Part shown: positions 25,201 through 36,925 of the stretch, in pieces
Layout of the letters: each line of letters starts with the position of its first letter
Position numbering within the stretch: position 1 is the stretch's first letter
NCBI GenBank assembly: GCA_000310025.1
Contig: FN649741.1
Span: 3,248,107 to 3,312,106 of the forward strand
Source: Ectocarpus siliculosus
Lineage: Eukaryota; Sar; Phaeophyceae; Ectocarpales; Ectocarpaceae
Length of the DNA: 64,000 nucleotides
Direction of reading: 5' to 3'
Program-made: the position numbers and the translations under genes
Notes under the pieces: model-generated
Seen by the model: the letters and a program-made list of their open reading frames with translations, nothing else
Database searches by the model: none
What the model was told of the DNA's origin: nothing

Positions 25201-28200
25201 CGAATAAAATGGCTAGAGTCTATTTCTGCATATGCCCACCCACAGTTCACTTTCGCTATTGCGGTGGGGACGTTGGCAATCCTCCACACTTGTCCGTGTT
25301 GACATTAGACGCTATCGCTTTACTTTTTCATAAAAAATCTCGAGCCCCCTAATCCCATCGGTGGTCCCCGCTATGAAACGCCTCCCACCCCGACAGCTCT
25401 CGTCCTTGTCTTTTTTTTCTAGTGAACAACTTTGTTGCTGGTTTTGGCACTGTAACAAGTCCCATACGCCACGAGTGCCCTGCACCAATCCGTTGGGCCT
25501 TATCCAGGGCTGTGCAAACACTCTCCTCAACTTAGCCTACGACCACGGGCGCGAGATTGAGATCACCAAGTGCGGCGCCGTGTCGGTGCTGCTAATCACG
25601 GCACTCGTGGCTTCCGATAGCGACGAGACGAGGCACGCCTGCACGAAGGCCTTGACGAACCTGCTGTGTGAGAAGCAGGTACGTACACGAATACCGGAAC
25701 AACGTGTTGCCCCGCCAAAGATGCGATAGAGAATGAGCTTGTGTGCGAACGGACTAACCCTGTACTTTGAGTGCGAGAAAACAACTCTGTACTTTTGAAA
25801 GTGTGGGCGAACGCAGAAACGGGGTGCGATCAATTTCTAAGGTCCGAAATGCCCCACAACCAAGAGAGTGTGAAACGCGACCAACACGTGAAAGCAAAGC
25901 TCTCTCTAGACGAGATCGGTCCAGAACCATCATTTTCAGCACTGACTGCAGCCTCTTCGTTCTGGAGGATTCGAGCGTATTATTATAAGGAACGGAACCC
26001 TGTGCGTTGTCCCGCACTTCGACCATATTCATGCAGCGATGTGTAGTACTCTAGCGCATGCGTGAAGACAAAAGTATTGTGTGTGCTCGACCGTTACACT
26101 GAAACATCGGATGTACAGAGTTCTGCACCGTGTTCTACGCGCCAACCTGTGTGTTCCCTCCGGGATGAGATCAGTCTACAGGTTCGAAGGCCCCTGTAGC
26201 AGCCCCGTGGCACCTGCTTCGCGCTGCGCGGTGACGGTATTGGACGGCCATCGGAACTCTAGTCGACGGACTAGACTTAACAATCTGCAGTGTTGAAGAG
26301 AATAATAGGGAGTTGGAGCGGCATCGGTACGTCCCGACAGGGGGCCGAACGCCCACGAAGGAATGTTAATGGGCTTCGACCAACGATGATGCCAACAAGA
26401 GCCATGGGTAGGTTCACCTTCCCCGATCGCACTCCCCCCGACCTTGGACAGGCGCACCGTGGGATGTTCAAGGACGGCGTGGTGTGGGGGTTGGCGGCTA
26501 TGAGCAGGTCGAACGACGTTACCATCGCGAAGTTGTGCTCAGTGGCGCTGTGCAACCTGAGCTGCGAGTACTGGAAGGAGATTGCCATGTCCAACTGCAT
26601 GCAGGTACATCGCTGCAGAACAGCCCTCGCGTTTTCTGCAAACATCCCGAGACCAGAGAGGGAAATTCGACGTGTAGACCATGTTTCACCCTGATGGAAC
26701 TGTTGGTGTTGGTTGTGTTTCACGTCGAACACCTCTCCGCTGTAGCTCTTCTTGGGCTCTTCTTGCATCTTCAAGGCTTAGAGAGACACTTTGTTCTGGG
26801 GTCTAAAATGCCAATGTGACGTAAGATAGGACGTTAGATGCCCAAAAGAAAGAGCGTTCTATGTCCAAATGAAGACATGATTTCCGAATTAATCGTTGCA
26901 CTTGAAAAGAAGCAAGATTCCTGCGACCAAGAAACTCCGCTTACGACAACGAACCAGGGTACGCTACTAAAAGATTCCAACAAGGAATAAGAGCCCGTTG
27001 CTTGAGCTCAGGGAAGCTGCGTAACCATCAAGACGTTCAAACAATTATCTAAACACAAGCGGTAACCATACCAGTTCGTCACTGGTCAAGTTCATTGCCC
27101 TCAAACCAACATTCTTTTTGGGCCCCGCCCTTCATCATCACCAAGATGCTACGTGCCCGTCCAAATGTCATCGCCGCCGTCGCCGCCGTCGTCGTCGTCG
27201 TGCAGGCCGTGTACGGTTTAGCGCGCTCGTCCGACGAGGCTGTGATGTCTGCGGGGATGAAGGCGCTACACAACGTGCTGTTGCGCGCGCAGCACCTGGA
27301 GGGGGTCGGCCACATCTTCTCCGGCACGGTGCGCGCTCCCGGTGTACACCCCACCGAGACAGGCCACATCTTACGAACCCGCCATCAGACCTCTCTGGAT
27401 ACCCTGAATTTCCGCCTTCTGTCCGCCCGTTTCACTGTCCGGGCAACGTATCAACCAATACGCTTTTTGATCGAGTGTGTTAGGCCACCGCACGACAGGT
27501 TTGTCCTGGTTGCTCCAATTCCTTCGCGGCAAGCCCCGAGCCTACAACAGCGGCAACGGCAATGGGCAGCTACCTGCCGCACTTCTCGCGCATGCTCGTG
27601 TGTCCCTCTGTATACCGACACAGGTACCCATCGCACGCCGGGCTTTGATGCACAAGTCCAAGGAGATCCGCCTGGTGGGCGTGAGGCTCACGAACCTGGT
27701 TTCCACGGCCTTGGTGGCAAGGCAGACGGCGATGCTCTACAGAATTGTAGAACGCGTTAACGTTGGCGACTTCGACAGCGACGAGCGTGAGTGTGGCAAG
27801 GTGGCGGTACGGCTGTAGCCCCGTAGCTACATCAAGTTTTTTTCGTTTTTCGTAGACAACAAATGCCTCAAACGCAGCCACAGCGAGTGGAACGCATGGC
27901 AAGCATGATGAGCACGTATGTGGTGTATGAAAGTGGAGGCGCTGCATGGGGGACAAGGTAGTGTATGCATTCAAGATCGCGGGGCTGCTCTACCACTGTA
28001 CCAATCTGCTATACCACCCCCAGCTCGCCCTGGTTGACGGAAATACATATCATGCCCTGATTTATCCTCTTCTCCTCCTTCTCCCTATATTTTTGGTGCG
28101 CTCAATAGTGGTAGTGAAGACAGAAGAGTACAGTCATCGTGTGTCTGCCATAAGCCAAACTGGTGCCCATCGCTTGGGCGTCGAGAGATGTGTTCCACGC

Positions 28201-31200
28201 CTCACAGAATGCGTCCCCCGAACGTCCAACAGAATCGGGAGCTTCGAGCACAGACAAACATTTTGCTTTGCTCTATTTTCCAACTTTTTTTCTCCGAATG
28301 GTCTTCGGGCGTCGCTGGTGGCATCATGTTTACAGAGTGAACAACACCGCCGCCTGTTCAATCGTCTGACCGCAATATCATACAAAACATGAGAACGCCC
28401 CTCCCTCCCCCACCGCTCCGAACGCGACCGCAAACACGCAGCCCTGAGCTATTCCTTCTGTTGCGCGCTCGAACGGTTTGCGCTCGACCCGGCCACCCGC
28501 TCCTCCGTGCTCCATTCGGGCTGCATCGACAACTTCACCGCGCTGTGTGCCATGAGCGGTCGCATCATGTCTCGGCTGGCGCAGTTCATGTACAGCGTGT
28601 CCTGCTCCCCGGAACTCGTGCCGAGCCTGGTGCTAGAGCACGACGGCATGAAGGTCATAGCCGCCGTGCTTGAGCCGGTTGTCCAAGAGGAGGAGGACGG
28701 ATCGGTCGAGGGACGACAGGGCGGTGGAGCGGGGAGCGGGGGCGGCGAGGACCGAAAGGAATCACTCGACGGGGCAAAAGAGACGTGCGCCGCGCTGCTC
28801 TTCAATATGTCGACCCAGGTACCGAGGCCCCGCCGGCGTTCTTAATATGTCGACCCAGGTACCGGGGTCCCACCGGCGTATTGTGTGTTTTCATGGCGTT
28901 CGTTTCCACGGCCAATGAGGATGTCCTACGCGGCAGACGGGGTCGGATGGCGACTGCGCTGCGTTGCTGGAAGCAGAGACATTCACAGCGGTGGGGTATC
29001 AGAAAGGGGAGGGGGGGGGGGTGGGGGCTAATAGAATTAGTCTGCATCTTCGAAGAATGTTCTCTCCAAGGGCTGGTCGCGGTAGGCATGGTCGACCAAG
29101 ATATCGCTTCCGCTTTGACTCGTACAGGGCCGGTTGGTGTTGCGCCAAACGAGTGTTGATCCTGGGGGATATAGATTCTTTGCGTAGGCCTCCCTACAAG
29201 AGAGTGAGCATGCCTGAGTCACATTGCGCGCACGAGATCTCCGAAATGAACAGAACATTGTGCATGTGGTATATGTTTTGAAACTCTCTCACAACCGATC
29301 AGCAGGTTCGTTGGTGACCCGAAAAAGCTCTGCTCTGACTTCGAGCATGCTCCCCTGCGTACCCCTTTCCTCACGCCAAACCATTCACCACGTAACTCTG
29401 TTCCTCTCCGTTTTTGTTTGTCTCGCCGGTTGAACTCTCTGCCGCAGGATGAGGTTAAGACAGAACTGGTCCTGAAGGGGGGAATCCGGCTGGCTTTTGC
29501 CCTGTGGGAGGGGGCTAGCCCGGAAGCCCGGCGCAGCTGCTCTCTCGTTGCGTGTAACCTCGCCGTGGGGAAAGTGAGCCAGCTACCGTGCTCGTCTATC
29601 TCGGTCAATTTATAGCTCGCAGAGGTGTCCGGATGGGATGATGCCAAGCGGCGGCGAAAGAGAAAATTTCCACGAGTTCAGAGCGCCTCGCTTCCTCGCT
29701 GAATTGCAGTTGGAGGTCCGGCTACGGATAGAGGCATCCACTGCCAACACGCTTTAGAAGCGATTTATATAGCTGTCTACGCCACTGGCAGGTTTGGCTG
29801 GTTTCGAACCATAGATTCAATCCACGCCCAGAAATGGATCAGTACGCTCATGATGTGTGAGTGCGGGCGGGCGTGTTCACGAGCCCCCCCTTGTTTGAGT
29901 CGGGGGTATGGGGGAACCAGTACGTTCCGACAGGCGATATGCTTGCCAAGCGGTTTCATGAAAAAGCTTCCTCAAGAGAGCAGGCAGCAGCCCCGTTGTC
30001 TGCGGCTGAGACAGAAGACGAGATCACAATGCGCAATGAACCCGAAAAAACGTTTTTTCAGGTCAATACCGCCAAGATGGTTCGACATGGCGCCGGGCAG
30101 CTGCTGGTGGAGCTGGTGAAGAACACCGATCCGCTCAACGATGCAGGAGTGAGGAAACGAGCGAGTGCAGCGTTCAGAAACATCCTGTGCGTGTCGGTGA
30201 GTGCATGAGTGAGTGGGATAGGAGAGCGAGAGAGGGAGGATGGGAGGCTGTTCGGTGTGCTGCAGGGTATTCTGCAACACTCACACAACCCCGATGCCCC
30301 CCCGGTCCCTCAAGTTCGAATCTCAGGACGTCTGTCCAATTCTCTCCTAACAAAACATGCGGCGAAAACGATCGGCTACTTAACTTAGCCCCCGACACAA
30401 GGAGATATGGGTACATAATTACAGAGGCGATGTTTATTCTCGGCTCCCGAGCGTTTTTTGTCGCATCACGCGTTGAATCAAACATGGCTTGTCATGTGCC
30501 GCCGGCTCTCAGCAAGGTGAGCGCTGGTAGGTTTGCGAATGCGTGCCTCTCATCCTTTCTGTGAACTACTGCAAGCATCGGTGTTGCTGTAGTCGAGCTT
30601 GATTTACAGGACGACGACGTCTGGGCCGTGTGGGAGAAAATACAAGACTTTCTCGAAGGGCGTTTCTGGCCCTTCACGCTGACGCAAACATCATTACAGA
30701 GCTGTTGACACCCGGCATACACAGTTCCCGACAAACGCATCACGCGTGTAGAAGATACTTCGAAAACAATCTGGAATCAGTCTGCAATTTCACGGTAAGC
30801 CTCCTGAGCCCACGCCGTCTGCCTGTGGGGCACGATGCGGTGCAGGGAAACCACGTCCAGCTGGCTGAAGAGGGGGTGATCCCCGCTTTGATCGACCTCG
30901 CCAAGACGGATTGCCCCGTCGTGAGACGGAACTGCGCCTCCGCAATGAGGAGCATGACGTGCAAGGCGGAAGTTAGGCAGCTGCTCGTGGCCAGCGGCGC
31001 CATCAAGGTCATCCTCGACGACGCCACGAATCAGGTGCTGTCATGAATAAGATTGATTGTGCACGCCAACGTGGTTTGGAAGCGTGTAGAGCACTGCTAC
31101 ACACTCTTTTTGACTTGCTGCCGGCCGCTGTGTAGCGCATGGTGTGCGGAGTCACAAGCCCGCGCGAGCACGCCGCGGGAAGTACGGCGTCGTTTGCGAA

Positions 31201-34200
31201 GATACCATCACGCGATAGCACCAGGAAAATGTAAACATAAGAAATATGGACAGAGTTCTGGCACACCCTTCGCGACCACGCGTCAACATGGGGTGGTGGC
31301 CCTGCGAGAGAGAAAAGCGTGGACTGGATCTACGTGCTCACCATTTAGTATGTGCTACGGTTCAGGCCGTGTGTCATCATACGCAAAAGACAATCCAAGA
31401 AGGTTCAGCCCTGGCTCGACACAGAGGTTTTCTGTCGTCGGTCCATCAAATCCTGAAAGTGTGCAAGGCGCGATCGAGCGAGTGGAAGAGTTTACCAAAG
31501 TTGAATGAAAACACGCTGTTGGATGGGATGCGGCAAGTTTGGTACTACTTGCGTCATTGCCAGGCTGCCAAGTAGTCACGCCCACAGCTACTGCCGGGCT
31601 CCAAAGCAGTCCGAACGGGGTCCATCACATTCGCCTGTCCACATGGCGACCCCCCGCTCATAGAAAAAACTTGGAAAATGCCACAAAGCAGGTGATGTTT
31701 CCTCAAAACATTACACTGACCGTGGCCACCGGGTTGAGGCTGCCCAAGATACTCAGCAATCGCTATCGGTATTTTGTGGCAAACCCGTTCAATTTCCCCT
31801 CTTGTTTCTTCCTACCCTTCTTGTTGTGCCTCCTTGTGTCTTGGAAGGACGCCGACGAAAGCCTGACGATCGACAACGAGCTTCTTTGTGAGATCGAGGC
31901 CGAGTCTTGGGTCAACGGAACTAGAGGAATATTGGTAGAGTCGAGGGCACCCGTGTTACCCATGCTGGAGCAGAACTGTTCGCTGCTCCCGGCGCCCGCC
32001 GACAGCCGTACCCAGAAAGCGGCAAGGGTGGCCGCGGCCGCCGCAATAGAGAAGGAGGCGGGAGACGCGCTGTACAGCATGCCTTGGCAGAAGCTTCAGG
32101 TCAGACACATTGCGAGCGGCCAAACGGCTTCAAGAGCACTTTTGTCGCCCGCCTTTGTTTGGAGGCTTTAAAAATTGTTAGGCACACCGCCTCCTTGCAA
32201 AACATCTTCTTCCGACACCCTTCTCGCCGTCTTTGAGCAGGCTCTTGACGTCGACCTCCGAGAGCCGGACATGGAGGTGTCCACCAAGCAAGACGACGCG
32301 AAACGTTACGACGATCCTGGAATAAACGCCGCGCTCGCCGGAGACACCGACGCCGATGGGCCCCGGGGACTGCCATCATCGACGTCGGCGAGCTGCGGCA
32401 AGGTGGAGCCAAAGGTGCCGCTCCCGCCTACACGGCAAACACCCTCCACCTGGTCTTGCGTCTCATACGGCGATTCGAGGACAGCACAGCTTTCCTACTC
32501 ATCTCCTTCATCAACTCACATCAAGCAGTTATTGCGTACGTAACGGCTGCGAGAATTTCGCTCGACGCTCTTTCGCCCAACGGGCGTGTCGTGCAAGAGT
32601 TGGCTGCCTGACAGTTTCACGGGTGATAAATATGGGATAGGCACAATTCGTTTTATACTATGAAATTTGCAGCATCCAGATTCATGGGAGAGTACAAAGT
32701 GCGCCCGCGGCTTCCGTCCGCATGCCCTTGCTTGCCACAGGAAGCCTCCCAAGCAAGCAGAACGATGCTGGGGCACCCCGACGATACCGACGAAGAAGAC
32801 AGCTCCCTCCGCGGGAGTGCGGGGAGCTCCAGCAGCATCAACGGGACAAATTGCAACAACAACAACAACAACAACCGCGATGACAGCAGCAACACTGCAT
32901 TCGACAACGAAGAGGGTCACACAGATTCGACCAGCCACAGCAGCTGCGGTGGAAAGGTTAATCCTCTGATGAGCCTCGGTTCCACGCCAGAAGAAGACGA
33001 GGACGACACTTCTAGCGATAGTGACGGCGGCAGAAACGACAACTCCACGGCCGACGGGAGTGGGAGTAGCTGGACAACAGCGACAAAGTCTCGGCGGCAT
33101 CGCCAGCAGCGTAGTTCTTCGGTGTCGGAGGCGACAAGCACCTCTTCGGAATCGGACGGTGGCCTCAGCAACGAGCAAGCTTCCTGGCGACGAGGGAAAC
33201 GCCGTGGTGGCGTGCAGATGTTTGGGAGACAGCATCAACCGCCGGCCGGCATTGACGGAATGCCCGACCCTTCGGTCGTCGATTGGGAAGTGGCGGTCGT
33301 GAGGGCTTCGGCGAACGCGGACGAAATGGTATGTGCGATGGAAAAGGGCCAAGGTATTGGTGGTGAGGTGGGAACTTCAAACATCAACCCGTGTCCCCGT
33401 TGGTTCCACATGTAGTCCTCACGACTTGGACCCGCGGCGCGGAGAGTTCGCGATTGGTCGGAGGGTGATCGCAGTGGCCATCGCTCGCGCAACGTTCACT
33501 TTTTCGATGTACCCGCCCCGTGTGCCCACAAGATGTGATCGATTGGCCCTTGCTGTCTGCTGCGCCTCCCGGTTCCAATGCCACAACTGCTCTCCTTTTG
33601 CAACAGGTCGAAAGGTACATTCAGACGCGGAAAGAGATCCACCCTGCACGAAGGGGGTCCGTCAACATCTCCTCCATTGGCTCGCCGCGCCGTAGTTCAG
33701 TCCTTCAGCCAACCGGCGGTGGCATCAACAGCAACGCCATGGCGCTCACCGCGTCACGCCGCAGCAGCCTGTTCCCAGCTGCGGCCTCACGTCGCGGATC
33801 CGTTCAGGCGGCTGGCAACCGGCGGGCGTCGGGCGTGCTGTTTCGGCCCCAACACCAGGCGACGCAGGGCGGAACAGGCAACCCCGTCGGCAATGCTGCT
33901 GGGCGGCAGGCGAGGCGGGTGTCTGTTTCGCACCCCACCATCGCCGCAGGCGGTGCTGGGCGGCGAGCCTCTAGGGCTGGAGGAAGCATCACCACGACCA
34001 ACACCACCAGCACCAGTAAGAGCGTCACCAGCCTAGCTTCGGTGGGAGAAGGCGGCACTTGCTCAGAGTTGGAAATAGGAGTACTGTCCCACTCTGATGA
34101 CACGACGTCGCTCACGATGGCCGACACAACTCAAAGCTCTGGCAAAGAGGGGATGTTACCCCTGAGCTCGACAGAACACACTGGCAACGATTCAGGAGGT

Positions 34201-34314
34201 GCCGCGGGGCCACTGGAGACGGTTATAGTGGAGGCAGCAAGGGGTGGGATTAGGTCGTTTATGCCCATAAGAGGGGGTACGTTTGACGCCGAGGCCGGGC
34301 GCTTCCCGCTTTAG
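14950..34314 (+). CDS. Large armadillo-repeat protein, 26 exons (~1,757 aa)
   Basis: Exons: 14950-15213, 15524-15700, 16550-16717, 17722-17901, 18380-18433, 19493-19589, 20300-20445, 20990-21162, 21706-21831, 22222-22411, 23541-23684, 23910-23999, 24420-24545, 24852-25043, 25508-25678, 26452-26604, 27206-27328, 27624-27786, 28442-28818, 29448-29573, 30062-30196, 30846-31034, 31848-32099, 32241-32402, 32741-33328, 33607-34314. They sum to 5,274 bases with every join in phase. From exon 3 to exon 22 the product is a chain of ARM-type helical repeats, for example NVVANGGVAALAKL, QYGIIPILVTM, CAAALYNLARNQENC and EEGVIPALIDLAK. The C-terminal third is acidic, Ser/Asn-rich and disordered, with a cluster of R-R-x-S sites. 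ARM solenoids bind other proteins; the vacuole-inheritance (Vac8-like) and beta-catenin families are examples, but no specific role can be assigned. The N-terminal Met is inferred. The N gap lies in intron 5. Confidence 0.85.
16183..16222. repeat. (GA)n microsatellite
   Basis: A GA dinucleotide run lies in intron 2 of the armadillo gene. Confidence 0.9.
17022..17719 (+). mobile_element. Copy 2 of the repeated element, with 19-base target-site duplication
   Basis: The element occupies about 17041-17700 (660 bases), flanked by perfect copies of ten C followed by ATCACTCGC at 17022-17040 and 17701-17719. It starts near GGTGTTTGCCATCGGGG and carries three copies of a ~66-base unit from 17049, 17116 and 17182. 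These are followed by two T-runs, a GCGGTAACC block and the shared 3' part ending TATGAGTACA. The right duplication is the polypyrimidine tract of the exon 4 acceptor of the armadillo gene, with the acceptor AG immediately after. No open frame looks like a transposase, so it is non-autonomous. Confidence 0.85.
18903..19002. other. Assembly gap (100 N)
   Basis: Exactly 100 N, followed by a G homopolymer with one AA interruption (19003-19046). It lies in intron 5 of the armadillo gene. The flanking exons join in phase without extra coding sequence, so no missing exon is required. Confidence 0.98.
21163..21365 (-). mobile_element. Copy 3 of the repeated element (truncated, inverted)
   Basis: The terminal block TGTACTCATAGTCGTGCATG and about 180 bases of the shared 3' part lie in inverted orientation. 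The copy begins about a dozen bases after the donor of armadillo exon 8 (CCG|GTGAGG at 21163) and ends near the CTAAGGGTGTTCG block. A possible degraded duplication of the donor region (CCGGTGAGG versus ACCGTGAGAGG) follows the element. Confidence 0.75.
23217..23254. repeat. (CA)n microsatellite
   Basis: A CA-rich dinucleotide run in intron 10 of the armadillo gene. A second, shorter CA run lies at about 23367-23392, between the two copies of the ~65 bp element. Confidence 0.85.
23297..23465. repeat. Tandem pair of the ~65 bp dispersed element
   Basis: Two copies (about 23297-23364 and 23396-23465, offset 99 bases) share GTGTTTTCAACCGCACT, a GACGTC-like core, TTTTCATTGGTCAGCCGG and GCGGTCGATGCTAATA. 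They are separated by a (CA)n run and followed by a short ATA run. Relatives occur near 3.4, 43.8 and 63.8 kb. The pair lies in intron 10 of the armadillo gene, about 75 bases before exon 11. Confidence 0.85.
28804..28883. repeat. 40-base tandem duplication spanning a splice donor
   Basis: A 40-base unit beginning AATATGTCGACCCAGGTACC occurs at 28804 and again at 28844 with a few differences. The first copy contains the end of armadillo exon 19 and its donor (CAG|GT at 28818/28819). The second repeats the same junction at 28858/28859. Using the second donor would add 40 bases, shift the frame and include a TAA. Confidence 0.85.
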
Positions 34315-34490
34315 ATTTTCTATATGCGTTTAGACTGCTAGACCCGTCAGCATAGGTGGACGGAGAAAACAAAGTCGGGGTAACATCTGCCCACCACCAG
34401 CGTTTCAACTTCGTGGGGATACATGTAGCCTTGCCTCCCTTTCGCGCTGGTTTAGAGAACATGGATGTTTGAGCACATAACGTGTGTCAG

Positions 34491-34592
34491 GATCGCCGAC
34501 AAAAGTTACGGTTGTTCAACTACGTCCGCTCCAACCTCCAGACAATTTTCAAGTTGGACAGTCACGTGGGAAGCGACGTGCATCTGCCTACG
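34491..34592 (+). CDS. Possible small exon downstream of the armadillo gene
   Basis: A 34-codon block flanked by GTGTCAG| and CTACG|GTACGT reads DRRQKLRLFNYVRSNLQT and then a Leu/Asp/His stretch, a plausible helical peptide. The armadillo gene has a strong donor, GTACGT, at 34277 shortly before its stop. Splicing from there is also in phase with another frame of this block. It may be an alternative 3' end of that gene, an exon of another gene, or chance. Confidence 0.25.
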
Positions 34593-35779
34593 GTACGTAT
34601 TCCGCACCGTATTAGGCAAAATTACGAGGTGCAACAGGACCCGTCAACACGTACGGCTGAATATGTCCTCAGCCACGCTTCATGGGATCCAACGCCTTTT
34701 TCACAAGACGGACACCCCTCACATGAACGGCGGAATGCTATCTAGCGGTGCCGAAATATGTACACCAGACCAGTTGGTATTCGCGACATGCCTTGCGCTA
34801 AATCGCTTGTCGGAACTCTTTGGCGGAAGCTTGTCGAAATTCCGTCCAATTTCGCACACAGCTGGGGGGAGGAGAGTATGCTTGTCTCACATGTTCCCCT
34901 CTTGTTCCCCACATCCAATGTCCACAACCTGACTAATATATGTCTCAAGTCAGGACTCTGGGAGTCAGGATTCTGGAAAAAACCAAAGGGAACAAGGTGG
35001 GGGTCATACTGTTGGCCACGGCACCATAACCACAGCCATGGCACGCTTGCTAATAGTGCAGGTAAGTTGATACGTTCCGCAACGGGCATGGTATATAATT
35101 TATAGTTTACTAACACCACTGGCAAGCACATGCGACCACCCCCACGGCAAAACCACTCTCCCCATTTACTGCACAAGGTGTAGCCGCCAGTCGAGAACAC
35201 GACCCCTCGCGGGCTGAAGGCAGACTTAGGAAAAAAAAAAATCAGACAACGCTAATGTATTTGTAGTCCTGCCGCGACTGTGTCTGGTGTACCCTTTCTC
35301 TCCGTCGGGAAGGTTCGCTTCCGATTCCACGTGAGCACAAATCGGCCAACCAAGCTCACAATTCCCACCCGGCAAGAGGAAGGCCGACCCGCTGACGTAA
35401 ATAACTGCTGCTGCGTGGGAAACACAACGGGCATGCCGACTGGCACCGTTTTTCCCTCATCGCGGCGGGCGTGCGTAAATTATCACCCGCATTCAGCGCT
35501 CGATGTGGCTGCTACACCTTCTTCCACATGCTAAAAAGAAAACGCTTCGATGCGTACCCCCTACAGCCCGAGAGCCATTGTTGTGCAACCATGTCTTTCA
35601 GTTGAAATCAAGCGATGGACGAAAACTGTTCTCATCTGTTGCTTAATGATTCGCCAGGGGGTTCGAAAAAACGACCCCAATGTGGTAAACTATATATTAT
35701 CGATGTGGCCCAAATGCTGTTCGGTACCAAACCAGACCGCCGAAGACAAAAGGATGATGTAACGTCCAATCCATCTATC

Positions 35780-35875
35780 TGGACCAGGCGCTAGCGCCCT
35801 ATTTCCGAGCTTCTCATTCCCCGTCTCCTGGACCAGGCGCTAGCGCCCTACTTCCGAGCTTCTCATTCCCCGTCG
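35780..35875. repeat. 49-base tandem duplication
   Basis: Two nearly identical units start with TGGACCAGGCGCTAGCGCCC at 35780 and 35829. Each contains the 12-base palindrome GGCGCTAGCGCC. No gene overlaps. Confidence 0.9.
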
Positions 35876-36148
35876 CTGGTTGTCCTGTGAAGTGTCAACG
35901 GCGATGAGGGGCCATGAGGGGGCAAACCTTCTTCGTCCGCATCACGGGACCCCTGCGGCTGCTGTGTTTTGGGAAGTCTCGTCGGGGAACACCTGCGCGT
36001 TCGAGAAAGCAGACGAGTAATTCTCATTGGATACATAAGTACGCAAACATGTTTAATCCTGTAACAGAGTCAGGTTGACTGCACCAGACCCACGGGCAAG
36101 TGTTCGATCCAACCACCGCGGACGGGGTTGGCTGCCGAGAGATATGCC

Positions 36149-36925
36149 AACGCACCATGAGAGGACGCTGGACTAGGATGAAGAATGCGTCTGAAGGGGT
36201 TTCCAACGGACAATACAGCAGAGGCTTTCTTTCTGTTCTCCGCTCATTTCGGCCGTTTGCCTAACCCTGATTCCCGCAGCCCTTTGTCTGCCTACCACGT
36301 TTTCCCGTCCGCGCCACGGCCTCCGGTACAGCGGTCGACTCGCAATGCTTGGAGTGATACACTCATCACTCCCACAGCCGACAATACCACAAGAAACACG
36401 TTTGGACACACACCTCGAAGCCGTCGAAAATTCCCGTGTACTCGGCCCAGTCCACCGTCACTTCCTGAATCTGTTGAGACAAGCCTGGCCGCGACGAGGA
36501 AATTCAAGGGTCAACGAGGGGAGCCATCAGATGACGCCGGCGGGCATGGCCGGAAGCACAAAACATATGAAAGAATGTTCTCCAGGAATTCCGGAGCAAC
36601 GGGGGCTAGACCGTTCGTCTCTCCGTCCTCGTGCGTTGTCCCATCTGATAGTACGGTCACCCCATGTATGCAAACGAATGCCGTGATATCGAAAAAAGCC
36701 CACCGAGGGACGGAGAGAAACAAACGCACCATGAGAGGGCGCTGGAACTACGGTAGACGAAAAACGGGTCTGAAGAAAAGGTTTTCAACGTACAATACAG
36801 CAGAGGCTTTCTTTCCGTTCTCCGTTCATTTCGGCCGTTTGCCTAATCCCAATTCCCGCAGCCCTTTGTCCGCCTACCACGTCTTCCCGTCTGCGCCATT
36901 ACCTCCGGTACACCGTTCGACTCGC
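36149..36925. repeat. Pair of ~190-base direct repeats flanking an acylphosphatase exon
   Basis: Copies at about 36149-36335 and 36720-36925 (offset ~573) share CACCATGAGAGG, ACAATACAGCAGAGGCTTTC, CATTTCGGCCGTTTGCCTAA and TCCGGTACA blocks. One lies in intron 3 and the other beyond exon 4 of the minus-strand acylphosphatase-like gene. A segmental duplication therefore appears to have included part of that gene's 3' end. Confidence 0.8.

Larger units (their letters stand above)
34315..36413. other. No firmly supported gene; downstream flank of the armadillo gene
   Basis: Apart from a possible small exon at 34491-34592, a 49-base tandem duplication near 35.8 kb and a ~190-base repeat near 36.2 kb, I see no coding signal. 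Part of it is probably the 3' untranslated region of the armadillo gene on plus. The end nearest 36.4 kb should contain the unresolved last exon of the minus-strand acylphosphatase-like gene. Confidence 0.5.

Noticed and set aside
36075-36130. tRNA B-box-like GTTCGATCC
   Set aside because: The flanking bases do not form a T-arm stem and no cloverleaf is evident.
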